This document shows positions 46,138 to 55,400 of a stretch of DNA of 64,000 nt, piece after piece. The stretch is from an uncultured Formosa sp. (lineage in GTDB: Bacteria > Bacteroidota > Bacteroidia > Flavobacteriales > Flavobacteriaceae). The notes beneath the pieces are model-generated. The model saw only the letters and a program-made list of their open reading frames with translations. It made no database searches and was not told the origin of the DNA. The translations under genes and the position numbers were made by a program. The first letter of the stretch is position 1. The number at the start of each line of letters is the position of its first letter. The stretch is taken from contig NZ_CANMTH010000005.1 of NCBI RefSeq assembly GCF_947500765.1, forward strand, positions 211,734 to 275,733, read 5' to 3'.

Positions 46138-48453
46138 ATGGTTAAAAATATTAAGATTAGTCTTGTTTTTATACTTGTCTTACTTTTAAACCTAACAAGT
46201 TCTTATGCGCAGTTAACGCATCCAGGAGGTTGGTTAGTGGAAGATGATTTAACACTTATTAGAAACAAGGTCGCAGCACAAGAAGAACCATGGTATAGTG
46301 CTTGGCTTGAATTGAAAAATGATAATATAGATGAGACTTATACAGCAACTGTATCGTCTAATATTACAGATAGTAATGCTATTCAAAGACAAGGGCATGC
46401 AGCCTATATTTTGGCTATAAAATGGGTTGCATCAGGTAATAAAGCTTATGCAACTGCCGGAATTAATATTATTGATGCTTGGGCAAGTACCGTTACAGAA
46501 TTTAATACTACTAATTCTCCACTTAGAGAAGGTATTGGCTCAAACAAAATGGCCAATGCTGCCGAAATTCTTGCTTGGGGGTTTAATGGTGAAGCAGGTT
46601 GGTCTTCATCCAAAATTATTGAAGCACAAAATTGGTTTCAAAACGTAATTTACCCTATTACCAGTACCGGTCCAAGCCGGTCAATGAACTGGGGAACCTC
46701 GTGTTTAGCTGGTAATATGTCTATGGCAATTTTTTGTGATAACATGACCATGTTTAATGATGCTGTTGATGCCTATAAATTTGGTTTTACTAATACTACT
46801 GATGGATGTGCTGGCGTTACGCAATATATTATAAATGATGAGGGACAATGTTTTGAAAGTGAGAGAGATCAGGGGCATACCCAAGGAGGTATAGCCCATT
46901 TGGTAGAACCAGCTCTTATTGCATGGAATCAGGGCGTAGATTTGGTAAGCTATGAAAATGATAGACTTGTTGCTGGAATGGAGTACACGGCTAAATACAA
47001 TCTTTTCAATGATGTGTCTTGGACAGATAATGTACCTAATCCATGTAATCAAACACATAGCTGGATGAATAATGGTTTTATTAGTGCCGATGGTCGTGGC
47101 GATTTTTCACCTATATATGTCATGGCATCTACACTGTTCACACGTGCAGGTAAGTTGCACCCTTATACCAAAGAAGTTATAACACATGAAGATTACGGTC
47201 AACCAGAAACATACAATGACGATCATCCAGGAGCAGGAACACTGTGTCTTACTGTAGATGAAAATCCTGGAGAACCTATAAGTGGACTTGATTTAAATGG
47301 TTTGCCAGAATATAATATGAATGTATTACCTATGACTATAGAAGCAGAGAATTTTGATTTTTTAGATTCTAATGGTCAAGATAAAACATACAATGATCTT
47401 ACTAATACTAATGAAGGTGGTCAATATCGTACTGATGAAAATGTAGATATCGAATTGCTATCAGGTGGTGGATATAATATTACAAGTATTAAAAATGAAG
47501 AATGGATTTTATTTACCGTTGATGTGTCATTAAATGGTACTTATGATATAGATATAAATTATGCTGCCGCTAATGGTAATGGAACCGTAAAATTTAATTT
47601 AGATGGAACAGATATCACATCAAATGTATCGGTGCCTTTTGGTTTGCCAAATTCAACAGGATTAACAGATTGGAAAAACTTTAATGTTGCAAGTAATGTT
47701 AGATTATCTAAAGGGGTAAAGGTTCTAAAAGTTTTATTCGGTGGCTCAGACGATGCTTTCAAATTAAATAATTTTACGGTATCACTAGTGGAAGCAGATC
47801 CTGAAGAGACTGTTTTTATTCAGGCGGAAGATTATAGTGCAATGAGTGGTATAGAAGTAGAAACAACAGAAGATGTAGGTGGCGGAGAAAATGTTGGTTT
47901 TATAAATGATGACGATTGGATGGAATATAATATTGATATTATTAACTCTGGTACTTATATTTTGAATTACCGTGTTGCCAGTAGAAGTGGAGGAGGTTAC
48001 GTACAGGTTCTAGTCGATGGTGTATCTCAAGGTAATACAAGTATTGATGCAACAGGAGACTGGCAACAATATACAACATTAAGTACTATGGTAAAATTAT
48101 CATCTGGTAGTCATGTAATTCGGTTATATGCCACTTCTGGAGGGTGGAATATTAACTGGATAGAATTTGTATTAGATGAGGCAGATTCTTTATCGAATGA
48201 AGAGTTTGATATTATAGGTAATACTATCCGTTTTTATCCAAACCCAGTTAATGATGTACTTACAATTGAAATGCCTACTGCAGATTACTACCAATACACA
48301 ATTATAGATATTACGGGCAAAGTAATTAAAGAAGAAGTTCTCCAATCTGGTTTAAGAAAAGTAGAACTTAATGTAAGTGATTTGTCTAAAGGCATGTACC
48401 TTATTAGTCTACAAGGAACTCAGAATAATACATTTAAATTTATTAAGAATTAA
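46138..48453 (+). CDS. T9SS-exported alginate-lyase-superfamily protein with two CBM6-like modules
   Basis: I place the start at the ATG at 46138, not the TTG 57 nt upstream, because MVKNIKISLVFILVLL begins a clean signal peptide (ending SSYAQ). The product has 771 residues. About 26-385 is an alginate_lyase-superfamily helical domain: LTHPGGWLVEDDLTLIR, RQGHAAYILAIKW, SMNWGTSCLAGNMSMAI and the catalytic-type GQCFESERDQGHTQGGI. About 399-545 is a CBM6-like module (TIEAENFDF), and about 550-675 is a canonical CBM6 (IQAEDYSAMSG ... WNINWIEF). A T9SS tail begins FYPNPVNDVL. Its substrate need not be alginate, since glucuronan-type families share the fold. The gene is bracketed by 196-nt direct repeats. 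Confidence 0.8.
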   Translation: MVKNIKISLVFILVLLLNLTSSYAQLTHPGGWLVEDDLTLIRNKVAAQEEPWYSAWLELKNDNIDETYTATVSSNITDSNAIQRQGHAAYILAIKWVASGNKAYATAGINIIDAWASTVTEFNTTNSPLREGIGSNKMANAAEILAWGFNGEAGWSSSKIIEAQNWFQNVIYPITSTGPSRSMNWGTSCLAGNMSMAIFCDNMTMFNDAVDAYKFGFTNTTDGCAGVTQYIINDEGQCFESERDQGHTQGGIAHLVEPALIAWNQGVDLVSYENDRLVAGMEYTAKYNLFNDVSWTDNVPNPCNQTHSWMNNGFISADGRGDFSPIYVMASTLFTRAGKLHPYTKEVITHEDYGQPETYNDDHPGAGTLCLTVDENPGEPISGLDLNGLPEYNMNVLPMTIEAENFDFLDSNGQDKTYNDLTNTNEGGQYRTDENVDIELLSGGGYNITSIKNEEWILFTVDVSLNGTYDIDINYAAANGNGTVKFNLDGTDITSNVSVPFGLPNSTGLTDWKNFNVASNVRLSKGVKVLKVLFGGSDDAFKLNNFTVSLVEADPEETVFIQAEDYSAMSGIEVETTEDVGGGENVGFINDDDWMEYNIDIINSGTYILNYRVASRSGGGYVQVLVDGVSQGNTSIDATGDWQQYTTLSTMVKLSSGSHVIRLYATSGGWNINWIEFVLDEADSLSNEEFDIIGNTIRFYPNPVNDVLTIEMPTADYYQYTIIDITGKVIKEEVLQSGLRKVELNVSDLSKGMYLISLQGTQNNTFKFIKN

Positions 48454-48586
48454 AACATGCCTGTATTAGCATGAATATAAGAATAAAAGGCATCGTGTTT
48501 TGTAATACATATGATGCCTTTTATTAAAAACATAATGTCTTGCAATACATGTAGGTCATTTATTTATCAAACAATCTAACTTTTAA
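48391..48586 (+). repeat. 196-nt direct repeat, copy 2
   Basis: This is the second copy of the block at 45703-45898, with no gaps. It contains the end of the 46138 gene and the terminator AAAAGGCATC (48485-48494) / GATGCCTTTT (48513-48522). It ends 4 nt before the start codon of the next lyase gene at 48591. Confidence 0.9.
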
Positions 48587-48590
48587 TTTT

Positions 48591-51497
48591 ATGAGAAAAA
48601 ACTTTACTAGAATGGACATTACCAATCCATCTTTATTTAAGAAAAAAATCAGTTGTATACTCCTTTTGTTTTTAGGGATATATACTGTTCAAGCCCAATT
48701 TGTGCACCCAGGAATAACTCACAAACAATCAGATTTAGACCGTATGAAATATATGGTTGAAACTCAGGTAGATCCTTGGTATACATCTTACCAAGAAATG
48801 ATTTCCGATACAAAATCTAGTTACGATTATGTTGTACAAGGAGATGAAAGTTTTACTGAATTAGGAAGAGATTCAGGGGTGAATTATGGAGCATGGAATA
48901 GCGATATTCGTGCAGCTTATTATAATGCCCTTAGATGGTATATAGAAGGAGATAGCAGACATGCAGATAAAGCTATCGAAATTTTTAAAGCATGGTCTAA
49001 TTTAACTTCAGTAACCAGTGGTGGAACCGAATCTTTAAGTGGAGGTATAGCCCACATTATGGTTGAAGCTGCTGAAATTATTAAAAGTACGTATTCTGGT
49101 TGGTCAGAAAGCGATATTCAAGCGTTTAAAGATATGTTGGTATATCCAGGATATTCTAATACAACGGTACCTGATGATATTAGAAATAATGCTACATTTT
49201 ATTGGAAATCGTATATCGGAGATCCAGTTCGTCATGGAAATCAAGGCCTATCAGGATGGAGAACGGTAATGGCAATGGGTATATTTTTAGATAATGAAAT
49301 CATGTACGACCGTGCTCTTAGATATGTTAAAGGATTACCACATCGGTCAGATGATTTAGCATACCCTGCAGGTCCAAATACAAGTGATGCTATTACAGCG
49401 ACAGGAGATTATGCAGATACTTATAGTATAACTAGAGGTTACGATGTCGAAGATTATGGTTATAATGAAGTCATGACTAACTATATATCAGATAACGGTC
49501 AATGTCAAGAAAGTTCACGCGATCAACAACATACCATGTTTGGTATAGGTCTTTTAACGTCTATGGCAGAAATGGCATGGAATCAAGGCGATGATCTTTA
49601 TGGTTTTACAAACGATAGATTATTATTAGGCCTAGAATATAACATGAAGTATAATGTGTCTGCTATACAGACCTACGACGATCAGTCAACACCATGGGAA
49701 CCATCTGTAAGTTCTGGAGAATTTAAAGAAGGATTTGATAGAACAGGTCGCTGGTATTCTAAAGCTATTAGTCCTGTTGGAGTAGGTGATTTTCCAGGTA
49801 TTCGTCCTGTTTTTGAAATGCCGGTAGCACATTATTATGGGCGTGGTTTTAAAACAGAAGATGACGTAAAATGGATTACTCGAGCTAGAGATAAAGCCAT
49901 TGAATTATCTAGTTATGAAGCTGCTGGATGGACTAACGATGCTTTAGGTTGGGGGGCTTTAACGGCACGAAGACCAGTGTTATGTTATGGAGATCCTATA
50001 ACTGGTTTTGATGGTTTAGGTTTACCTATGTATGCGATACATGATATTTCAAACCTTATTGAAGCCGAAAATTTTGATTACGATCCTATTAAAAACGGAG
50101 AAGGTAGAGTGTATCATGATTTAAGTGCGACAAATACTGGAGGAGCCTATAGAACCTTTGATAGTGTTGATATAGAAGAATTGGGTGACGATAATTATAA
50201 TATTACAGGCATTGAGTCTGGAGAATGGTTAACTTACACTATTACGGTTCCAGAAACAGGTCTGTATAGTTTTTCTATAAATTATGTAGCAAGTGGGGCC
50301 GACGGAACTATAAAATTAACTTTTGGTGGTGAAGATAAAACAGAAGACATTGTAGTACCATATGCTACAGAAGATTCAGATTGGGTATCCTTTAAAATAG
50401 CAGATGATATCTTGTTAAATAAAGGCGTTCAAAGTTTAAAAATTACATTTGGTGGTACATCAGAGGCTTTTAAATTAGATAACTTTACAATCGCCCAAAC
50501 AGGTATTGTTAAAGAGGATCAAGAGATTCAATTTTTTACTTTGCCTTATAAGGTTTTAGGAAGTGAAGATTTCGATCCTATGGCAACTTCAAGTTCAGAT
50601 TTGGCTGTAAGTTATACAAGTTCTAATGAGTCTGTAGCTACAATTGTAGATGGTAAAGTTCATCTTGTAGGTATTGGAGTTACTACAATTTCAGCAATTC
50701 AAGAAGGCGATGATGCATTTAATCCTGCTTCAGAAGTAACACAAGAATTAAATGTTGTAAACCAAATAGGAGGTACTCTTGATTTAATTGTTGATGCAGA
50801 TGCTTACGTACATGAAAGTAAAGCAAATGATAACTTTGGAGATGTTACAAGTATGGTAACTAAAGTAGATGCACGTTATGTGTATTTAAAATTTGATTTA
50901 AGTACAGTGCCAGGACCAATTGTTTCTGCAAAATTAAGAATGTATCAACGCACAAAATACGAAGATATCCGTGTAGTTTACGATGTAGAGGATGATAGTT
51001 GGGTCGAATCTGAAATTACATGGAATAATAAACCAAATTACGAAAATGAACGCTCTAGAGTAACTACCATTCCATCTACTTGGAGTGAGTGGGATGCATC
51101 TTCTTATGTGGCTCAAGAGTATAATACCGATAAAATAATTTCAATGGCTATAAAAGATCCCGCTAATAGTGGTATTGGGATAGATTGGTATAGTAAAGAA
51201 TTTGAAGATAATTTACCACCTCAATTAGTAATAGAATATTATAATGAGTCTTTAGGTGTTCAAACTAATAATATTACAGTAGCATTATACCCGAATCCAG
51301 CAACGCATGAGTTTATTATTTCTAGAGCTGCAGGAGCAAGTATGACTATTTATAATGTTATGGGAAAGTTAGTGCTTCAAAAGCAAATAGAAAATAACGA
51401 GCAAGCCATAGACGTAAGTCAGTTTAATAGCGGAATCTATTTTGTGCGTTTAAATAATAATGGCGTATTATCGACTAAAAAATTGATTAAGAACTAG
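48591..51497 (+). CDS. T9SS-exported alginate-lyase-superfamily protein with CBM6-like, Ig-like and DNRLRE/CBM96-like modules
   Basis: This 968-residue protein has a signal peptide ending near VQAQ. About 37-480 is an alginate_lyase-superfamily domain (FVHPGITHKQSDLDRMKY, ALRWYIEGDSRHADKAIEI, HGNQGLSGWRTVMAMGIFLD, GQCQESSRDQQHTMFGIGLL). About 485-640 is a CBM6-like module homologous to the first one in the 46138 product. About 643-725 is a bacterial Ig-like segment, and about 730-885 is a DNRLRE/CBM96-like module (ADAYVHESKANDNFGD ... YLKFDLSTVPG ... WNNKPN). A T9SS tail starts LYPNPATHEF. It is probably a secreted lyase with multivalent glycan binding, and a paralogue of its upstream neighbour. 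It converges with the minus-strand gene at 51640 across a shared terminator. Confidence 0.8.
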   Translation: MRKNFTRMDITNPSLFKKKISCILLLFLGIYTVQAQFVHPGITHKQSDLDRMKYMVETQVDPWYTSYQEMISDTKSSYDYVVQGDESFTELGRDSGVNYGAWNSDIRAAYYNALRWYIEGDSRHADKAIEIFKAWSNLTSVTSGGTESLSGGIAHIMVEAAEIIKSTYSGWSESDIQAFKDMLVYPGYSNTTVPDDIRNNATFYWKSYIGDPVRHGNQGLSGWRTVMAMGIFLDNEIMYDRALRYVKGLPHRSDDLAYPAGPNTSDAITATGDYADTYSITRGYDVEDYGYNEVMTNYISDNGQCQESSRDQQHTMFGIGLLTSMAEMAWNQGDDLYGFTNDRLLLGLEYNMKYNVSAIQTYDDQSTPWEPSVSSGEFKEGFDRTGRWYSKAISPVGVGDFPGIRPVFEMPVAHYYGRGFKTEDDVKWITRARDKAIELSSYEAAGWTNDALGWGALTARRPVLCYGDPITGFDGLGLPMYAIHDISNLIEAENFDYDPIKNGEGRVYHDLSATNTGGAYRTFDSVDIEELGDDNYNITGIESGEWLTYTITVPETGLYSFSINYVASGADGTIKLTFGGEDKTEDIVVPYATEDSDWVSFKIADDILLNKGVQSLKITFGGTSEAFKLDNFTIAQTGIVKEDQEIQFFTLPYKVLGSEDFDPMATSSSDLAVSYTSSNESVATIVDGKVHLVGIGVTTISAIQEGDDAFNPASEVTQELNVVNQIGGTLDLIVDADAYVHESKANDNFGDVTSMVTKVDARYVYLKFDLSTVPGPIVSAKLRMYQRTKYEDIRVVYDVEDDSWVESEITWNNKPNYENERSRVTTIPSTWSEWDASSYVAQEYNTDKIISMAIKDPANSGIGIDWYSKEFEDNLPPQLVIEYYNESLGVQTNNITVALYPNPATHEFIISRAAGASMTIYNVMGKLVLQKQIENNEQAIDVSQFNSGIYFVRLNNNGVLSTKKLIKN

Positions 51498-51570
51498 TCT
51501 TATGTACTGCATAAATTGCAGGATAAATCATATTCTGTAATTTAAAAATCAAGTATAATTATCATAAAAA

Positions 51571-51612
51571 AATCGACCTTAGTTCTCGTAAGAATTAAGG
51601 TCGATTAATTTT
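51571..51612. terminator. Bidirectional terminator between convergent genes
   Basis: A 16-bp stem from AATCGACCTTAGTTCT (51571-51586) to AGAATTAAGGTCGATT (51591-51606), with one G-T pair and a CGTA loop, is flanked by As on the left and Ts on the right. It can therefore act on both strands. Confidence 0.9.
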
Positions 51613-51639
51613 TATATACGTTTTGTTTTTTTAACTAAT

Positions 51640-52092
51640 TTATGATCTAATATCGGCAACAGTTTTAATTTTTTCTAAACCACTTTCAATAGTATACTTC
51701 TGAGATTCTAAAATGGTTTTTGTGCTTAAAGGTAATTCCGTTTCGTTAATAATATTTTGATACTCTTCTACAGCTGCTTTTTCTCCACGAATAGCTTCTT
51801 CGAGCATGGCATCTTCGTTATTTGTTGTAAATGCCGATTTAATATCCATCCATGTTCTGTGGGCTTGTCCTGTAAGACTTCCTCCTTTATCTATCTCTTG
51901 TCCGTAAGCGCTTAACTCTTGTTTTAATTCATGTCCAAAGGTTAAACGTTCCTGAGATTTTCTTTTAAAATAATTTTTAAGAGGTGTTTCTTTGACGTGT
52001 TCTGCTGCTTTAGAAAAACCTTTTTCGGCATCATAAGTTTTTTCTAATAAATCGTTTAATTTGTTTCCAATACTATCTGTGTACGTTTTCAT
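51640..52092 (-). CDS. PA2169-family / DUF2383 four-helix-bundle protein
   Basis: The start is taken as the ATG at 52092 (MKTYTDSIGNKLNDLLEK), giving 150 residues. The ten extra upstream codons (MISINQKNKI) are basic and unlike the family start. The sequence is all-helical and highly charged, with no signal peptide: YDAEKGFSKAAEHVKETPLK, NYFKRKSQERLTFGHELKQE, and AIRGEKAAVEEYQNIINE with the ferritin-like E/H spacing of DUF2383. The function is unknown; relatives are often linked to stress or stationary phase. It is a single minus-strand gene between PUL enzymes and has no obvious role in glycan use. Confidence 0.82.
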   Translation of the reverse strand: MKTYTDSIGNKLNDLLEKTYDAEKGFSKAAEHVKETPLKNYFKRKSQERLTFGHELKQELSAYGQEIDKGGSLTGQAHRTWMDIKSAFTTNNEDAMLEEAIRGEKAAVEEYQNIINETELPLSTKTILESQKYTIESGLEKIKTVADIRS

Positions 52093-52443
52093 AATTTTAT
52101 TTTTTTGATTAATACTTATCAATGAACATGGTTAATTGTGTTCATTTAAAGTCAAAATTATAGGAAGTATGTCTTTTCAATTGTTGCAATCAAATTAAAA
52201 ATTAGCTTTAAAAAATAGGGTGTTGTGTTATGGTGAAACGACAGCATTTTTTTTTGACTAAACTCTTATTTGGAAAGTTGTTATAGAGTCTTGTAAAGAA
52301 TAAGCTATTGGAATGTGTTTAAATTAAATGGGGTATATAAGGACTGTTTTTTCAATCTATTAATATTAAATCTTACTTATTGTACATAAAAAAAGACTGC
52401 CTTTTCAGACAGTCTTTTAATAATATATTATAACTAATTTAGT
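52093..52443. other. Intergenic region with minus-strand terminator
   Basis: A hairpin, AAAAGACTG (52391-52399) / CAGTCTTTT (52410-52418), lies 26 nt past the stop codon of the large minus-strand gene and is followed, on the minus strand, by a T run. It is that gene's terminator. The remainder is AT-rich and would hold the promoter of the DUF2383 gene; I see no gene in it. Confidence 0.75.
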
Positions 52444-55400
52444 TTATTGTTTCATTATTTTCTTAACAGTAACTTTACCCTCATTCTCTATTTTAACCAG
52501 ATACAATCCGTTTGAAAAATGGCTTAAATTAATGACTTGATTGTTAGTCGTAATTTGTTTTGTAAGGATTTGTTTTCCTGTAATGTCATAGATATCTATT
52601 TGTGCACCTATTCCGTTTTTAATGTTTAAAACATCAGATACAGGGTTAGGGTACATAAACACTTTTTGATAATCTTCGTCACTAACCGACAGGACAGTAC
52701 CTTCATTAAATTTTAACCAGTTTATATTTCCAATATTTTCAGATTCTCCTTTAAATACAAGGTAAATATCATGAGTTCCTTCTATGGTAGTTATGTTTTC
52801 AGAAACAGTAGTCCATGTGGTTAAACTTTCTGTATTTGGTACAGCTATAGTAGAAATAAGTGTCCCGTTATAATCGTCTATACGTACTTCAATACTATTT
52901 CCATCAGATATAGAAGCTAGTCTTAAAGATATAGAAGCTGCAGCATTAATGTCTAAATTACTGTACATTAGCCAATTTTCGTTTTGTAAATTACTTACTT
53001 CTTCTTCACCATCTACATCTGTTGTAGCAGAGATAATAGTGTTGGAGGCTATACTGTAATCTTCAGCTTCAATTCTTACAAAAGGCTCAAAAGGTTCTGT
53101 AGTTTCTAGACCAGAGAAATGGAACCAGTTTATATTACAAACATTCTTACTTGTTTCAGTATTAAAAATAAAATACACATCGTGAGAGCCGGTAACGTTA
53201 GTAATGTTGCCTGTAACGGTTTCCCAATTATACCAACCTCCAGTATTGTACAGGTTAATAATTCCAATAAGATCTCCATCGGCAGCATCTGTTCGAACTT
53301 CTATAAAGGCATCATCGTAAACAGAACCAATACGTGCACTTACACTTTTAGCGTCTGTAAGATCTATATCGCTAAACATAACCCAATCTCCAGGAACGAT
53401 ACTTCTTAAATCTTCTTCACCATCAACATCAGACGTGGTTTTAATAGAAGGATCTCCTTGCTGATTGTCGTAATCTTCGGCTTCTAATCTTTCAAATGAG
53501 TTTTCATAAAGCTTGAATTGTAACCAGTTTATGTTTACCAGATCGTCTCCATCTCCTTTAAAAATAACATAAATATCGTGTTCTCCAGTCACTTCTTTTA
53601 ACGTAGCAGATATAGTGTTCCAAGAATTATTAGCTCCCGTATTTGGTACATTTATATAAGAAAATAATAGTCCGTCTGGTGCATCTAGTCTAAGTTCAAT
53701 TGCAGTGTTATCATTAGCACTTGCAACTCTTAGATCTAAACTATAAGCATCTGTAATATCTAAGCTTTTATACATAAGCCAGTCGCCATTTTGAATATCT
53801 CCAACTTGATCTATTCCTGTATTATCTGTAGTTGAAACCGTTTGTGTTCCATTTTCTGCATCGTAATATTCTGCTTCAAACATAGAGAACGGATTTATTG
53901 GTGCTCTTACAAAAGCATCAGAAAATTCGAACCAATTAATATTACAGACATTCGCACTTTCTGTAGTTGTATATACTAAGTATACATCGTAAATACCTGT
54001 AACATCTTCAATATATGCACTTGCAGTTTCATAAGTTTGCCAAGCACCTGTATTTGGGACATCTATAATTCCAATTAGCATCCCGTCTGATGCATTTATG
54101 CGTACTTCAACTTTAGCATCATCATAAGTAGAAGCTACCCGCGCATTAATACTGGTTACGTTTGTTAAATCTAAACCCGCATACATACTCCAGTGTCCTG
54201 GTTTAATACTTCCTAAATTTTGTCCGCCACCTTCGTCGCCAGTAGTTCCTATTCTAGGACCATCGGAGTCTGTAAAATCTTCGGCTTCAATTCTTACAAA
54301 AGGATCTGTAGATTCTACAATGTTTATTTTTGAAATGGTATAAACATTTTCTGTACTAATTGATTTTCCTTCAATAATTAATTCTAGAGTTTCTCCACTT
54401 AGGTTTGTTACTACTCCAGAAGCTTCTGAAGGGATACCTGTGTTTTCAGAAATAGCTATGCGTTCTCCTCCATCTAATTTGTAATACATATTAAGATAGT
54501 CTGCGGCCGTTAATGTTTCTGTTCCTGAAAATGAGATATAAGTGTTTACACTAGTTACACAGCTAATATCGATTAATCCAGAAGTCCATTGTTTTTCTTC
54601 ATTTTGAACATTAAAAACGTCAGGATTAAAAGGGAGCTCACATGGATTTACAAAATCTATACCTTGTAATTGCATCCAGTTTAAAAGCCAACCAGAAGAG
54701 TTTGATGTTAATCTTAATGTATGAGTACCTGCTGTTAGGTAAGTTGTATGTGCACTTGCGGTTGTCCAAGTTGATGCACTTCCTGTGGCTGGCAACATAA
54801 CTTGTTCTAGGTCTTGATTATCTAATTGCACGTTAAAATCTATAGCTTCTGAAGCACTCGCAATACGATAACTAAATGCATAAGTGGCCGATTTTTCAAT
54901 GTTTAAAGTGTATTCCATCCAATCGTTGGCATCTATAGCGCTAACTTGATCTGTACCACTAATGTCTGTAGTTGTTTCTGTTTCTACACCACTCATAGTT
55001 GAATAAGCTTCTCCTTCAATAGTAATATTGCCTTGTACTGAAATATTAAAGGTTGCTGTAGAGGTTTGTCCGCAATCATTAGTGTACGTTACATTATATT
55101 CTCCAGCATCGGTGGTTTGAATATTTTCAAGCATTACAACACGTTGGTTAGAAATAAAGTTGTTTGGTCCTGTCCAACTCCAGCTTCCTCCAAGTTCTGG
55201 TTCAGGTTGTAATCGTGCTGTGTTTCCAGGAAAAACATTTAGATCTGTGCTTTCTAATAGATTTAAAGAAATGCCTAAAGCATTTAATTCTTCAACAAAA
55301 GGATCTATAGTAACCACTGCGCATTCTAGAGCAAGGTCTAGCCAATTGAAGTTCCAATCTGCGCTTTGTGATGTAATTCTTAAAGTATGTGTTCCTGATT

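Noticed and set aside
46138..51497. Alginate as the substrate because of the alginate_lyase fold
   Set aside because: The fold covers several uronan lyases, and the surrounding sulfatases, fucosidase and GH39 do not fit alginate.
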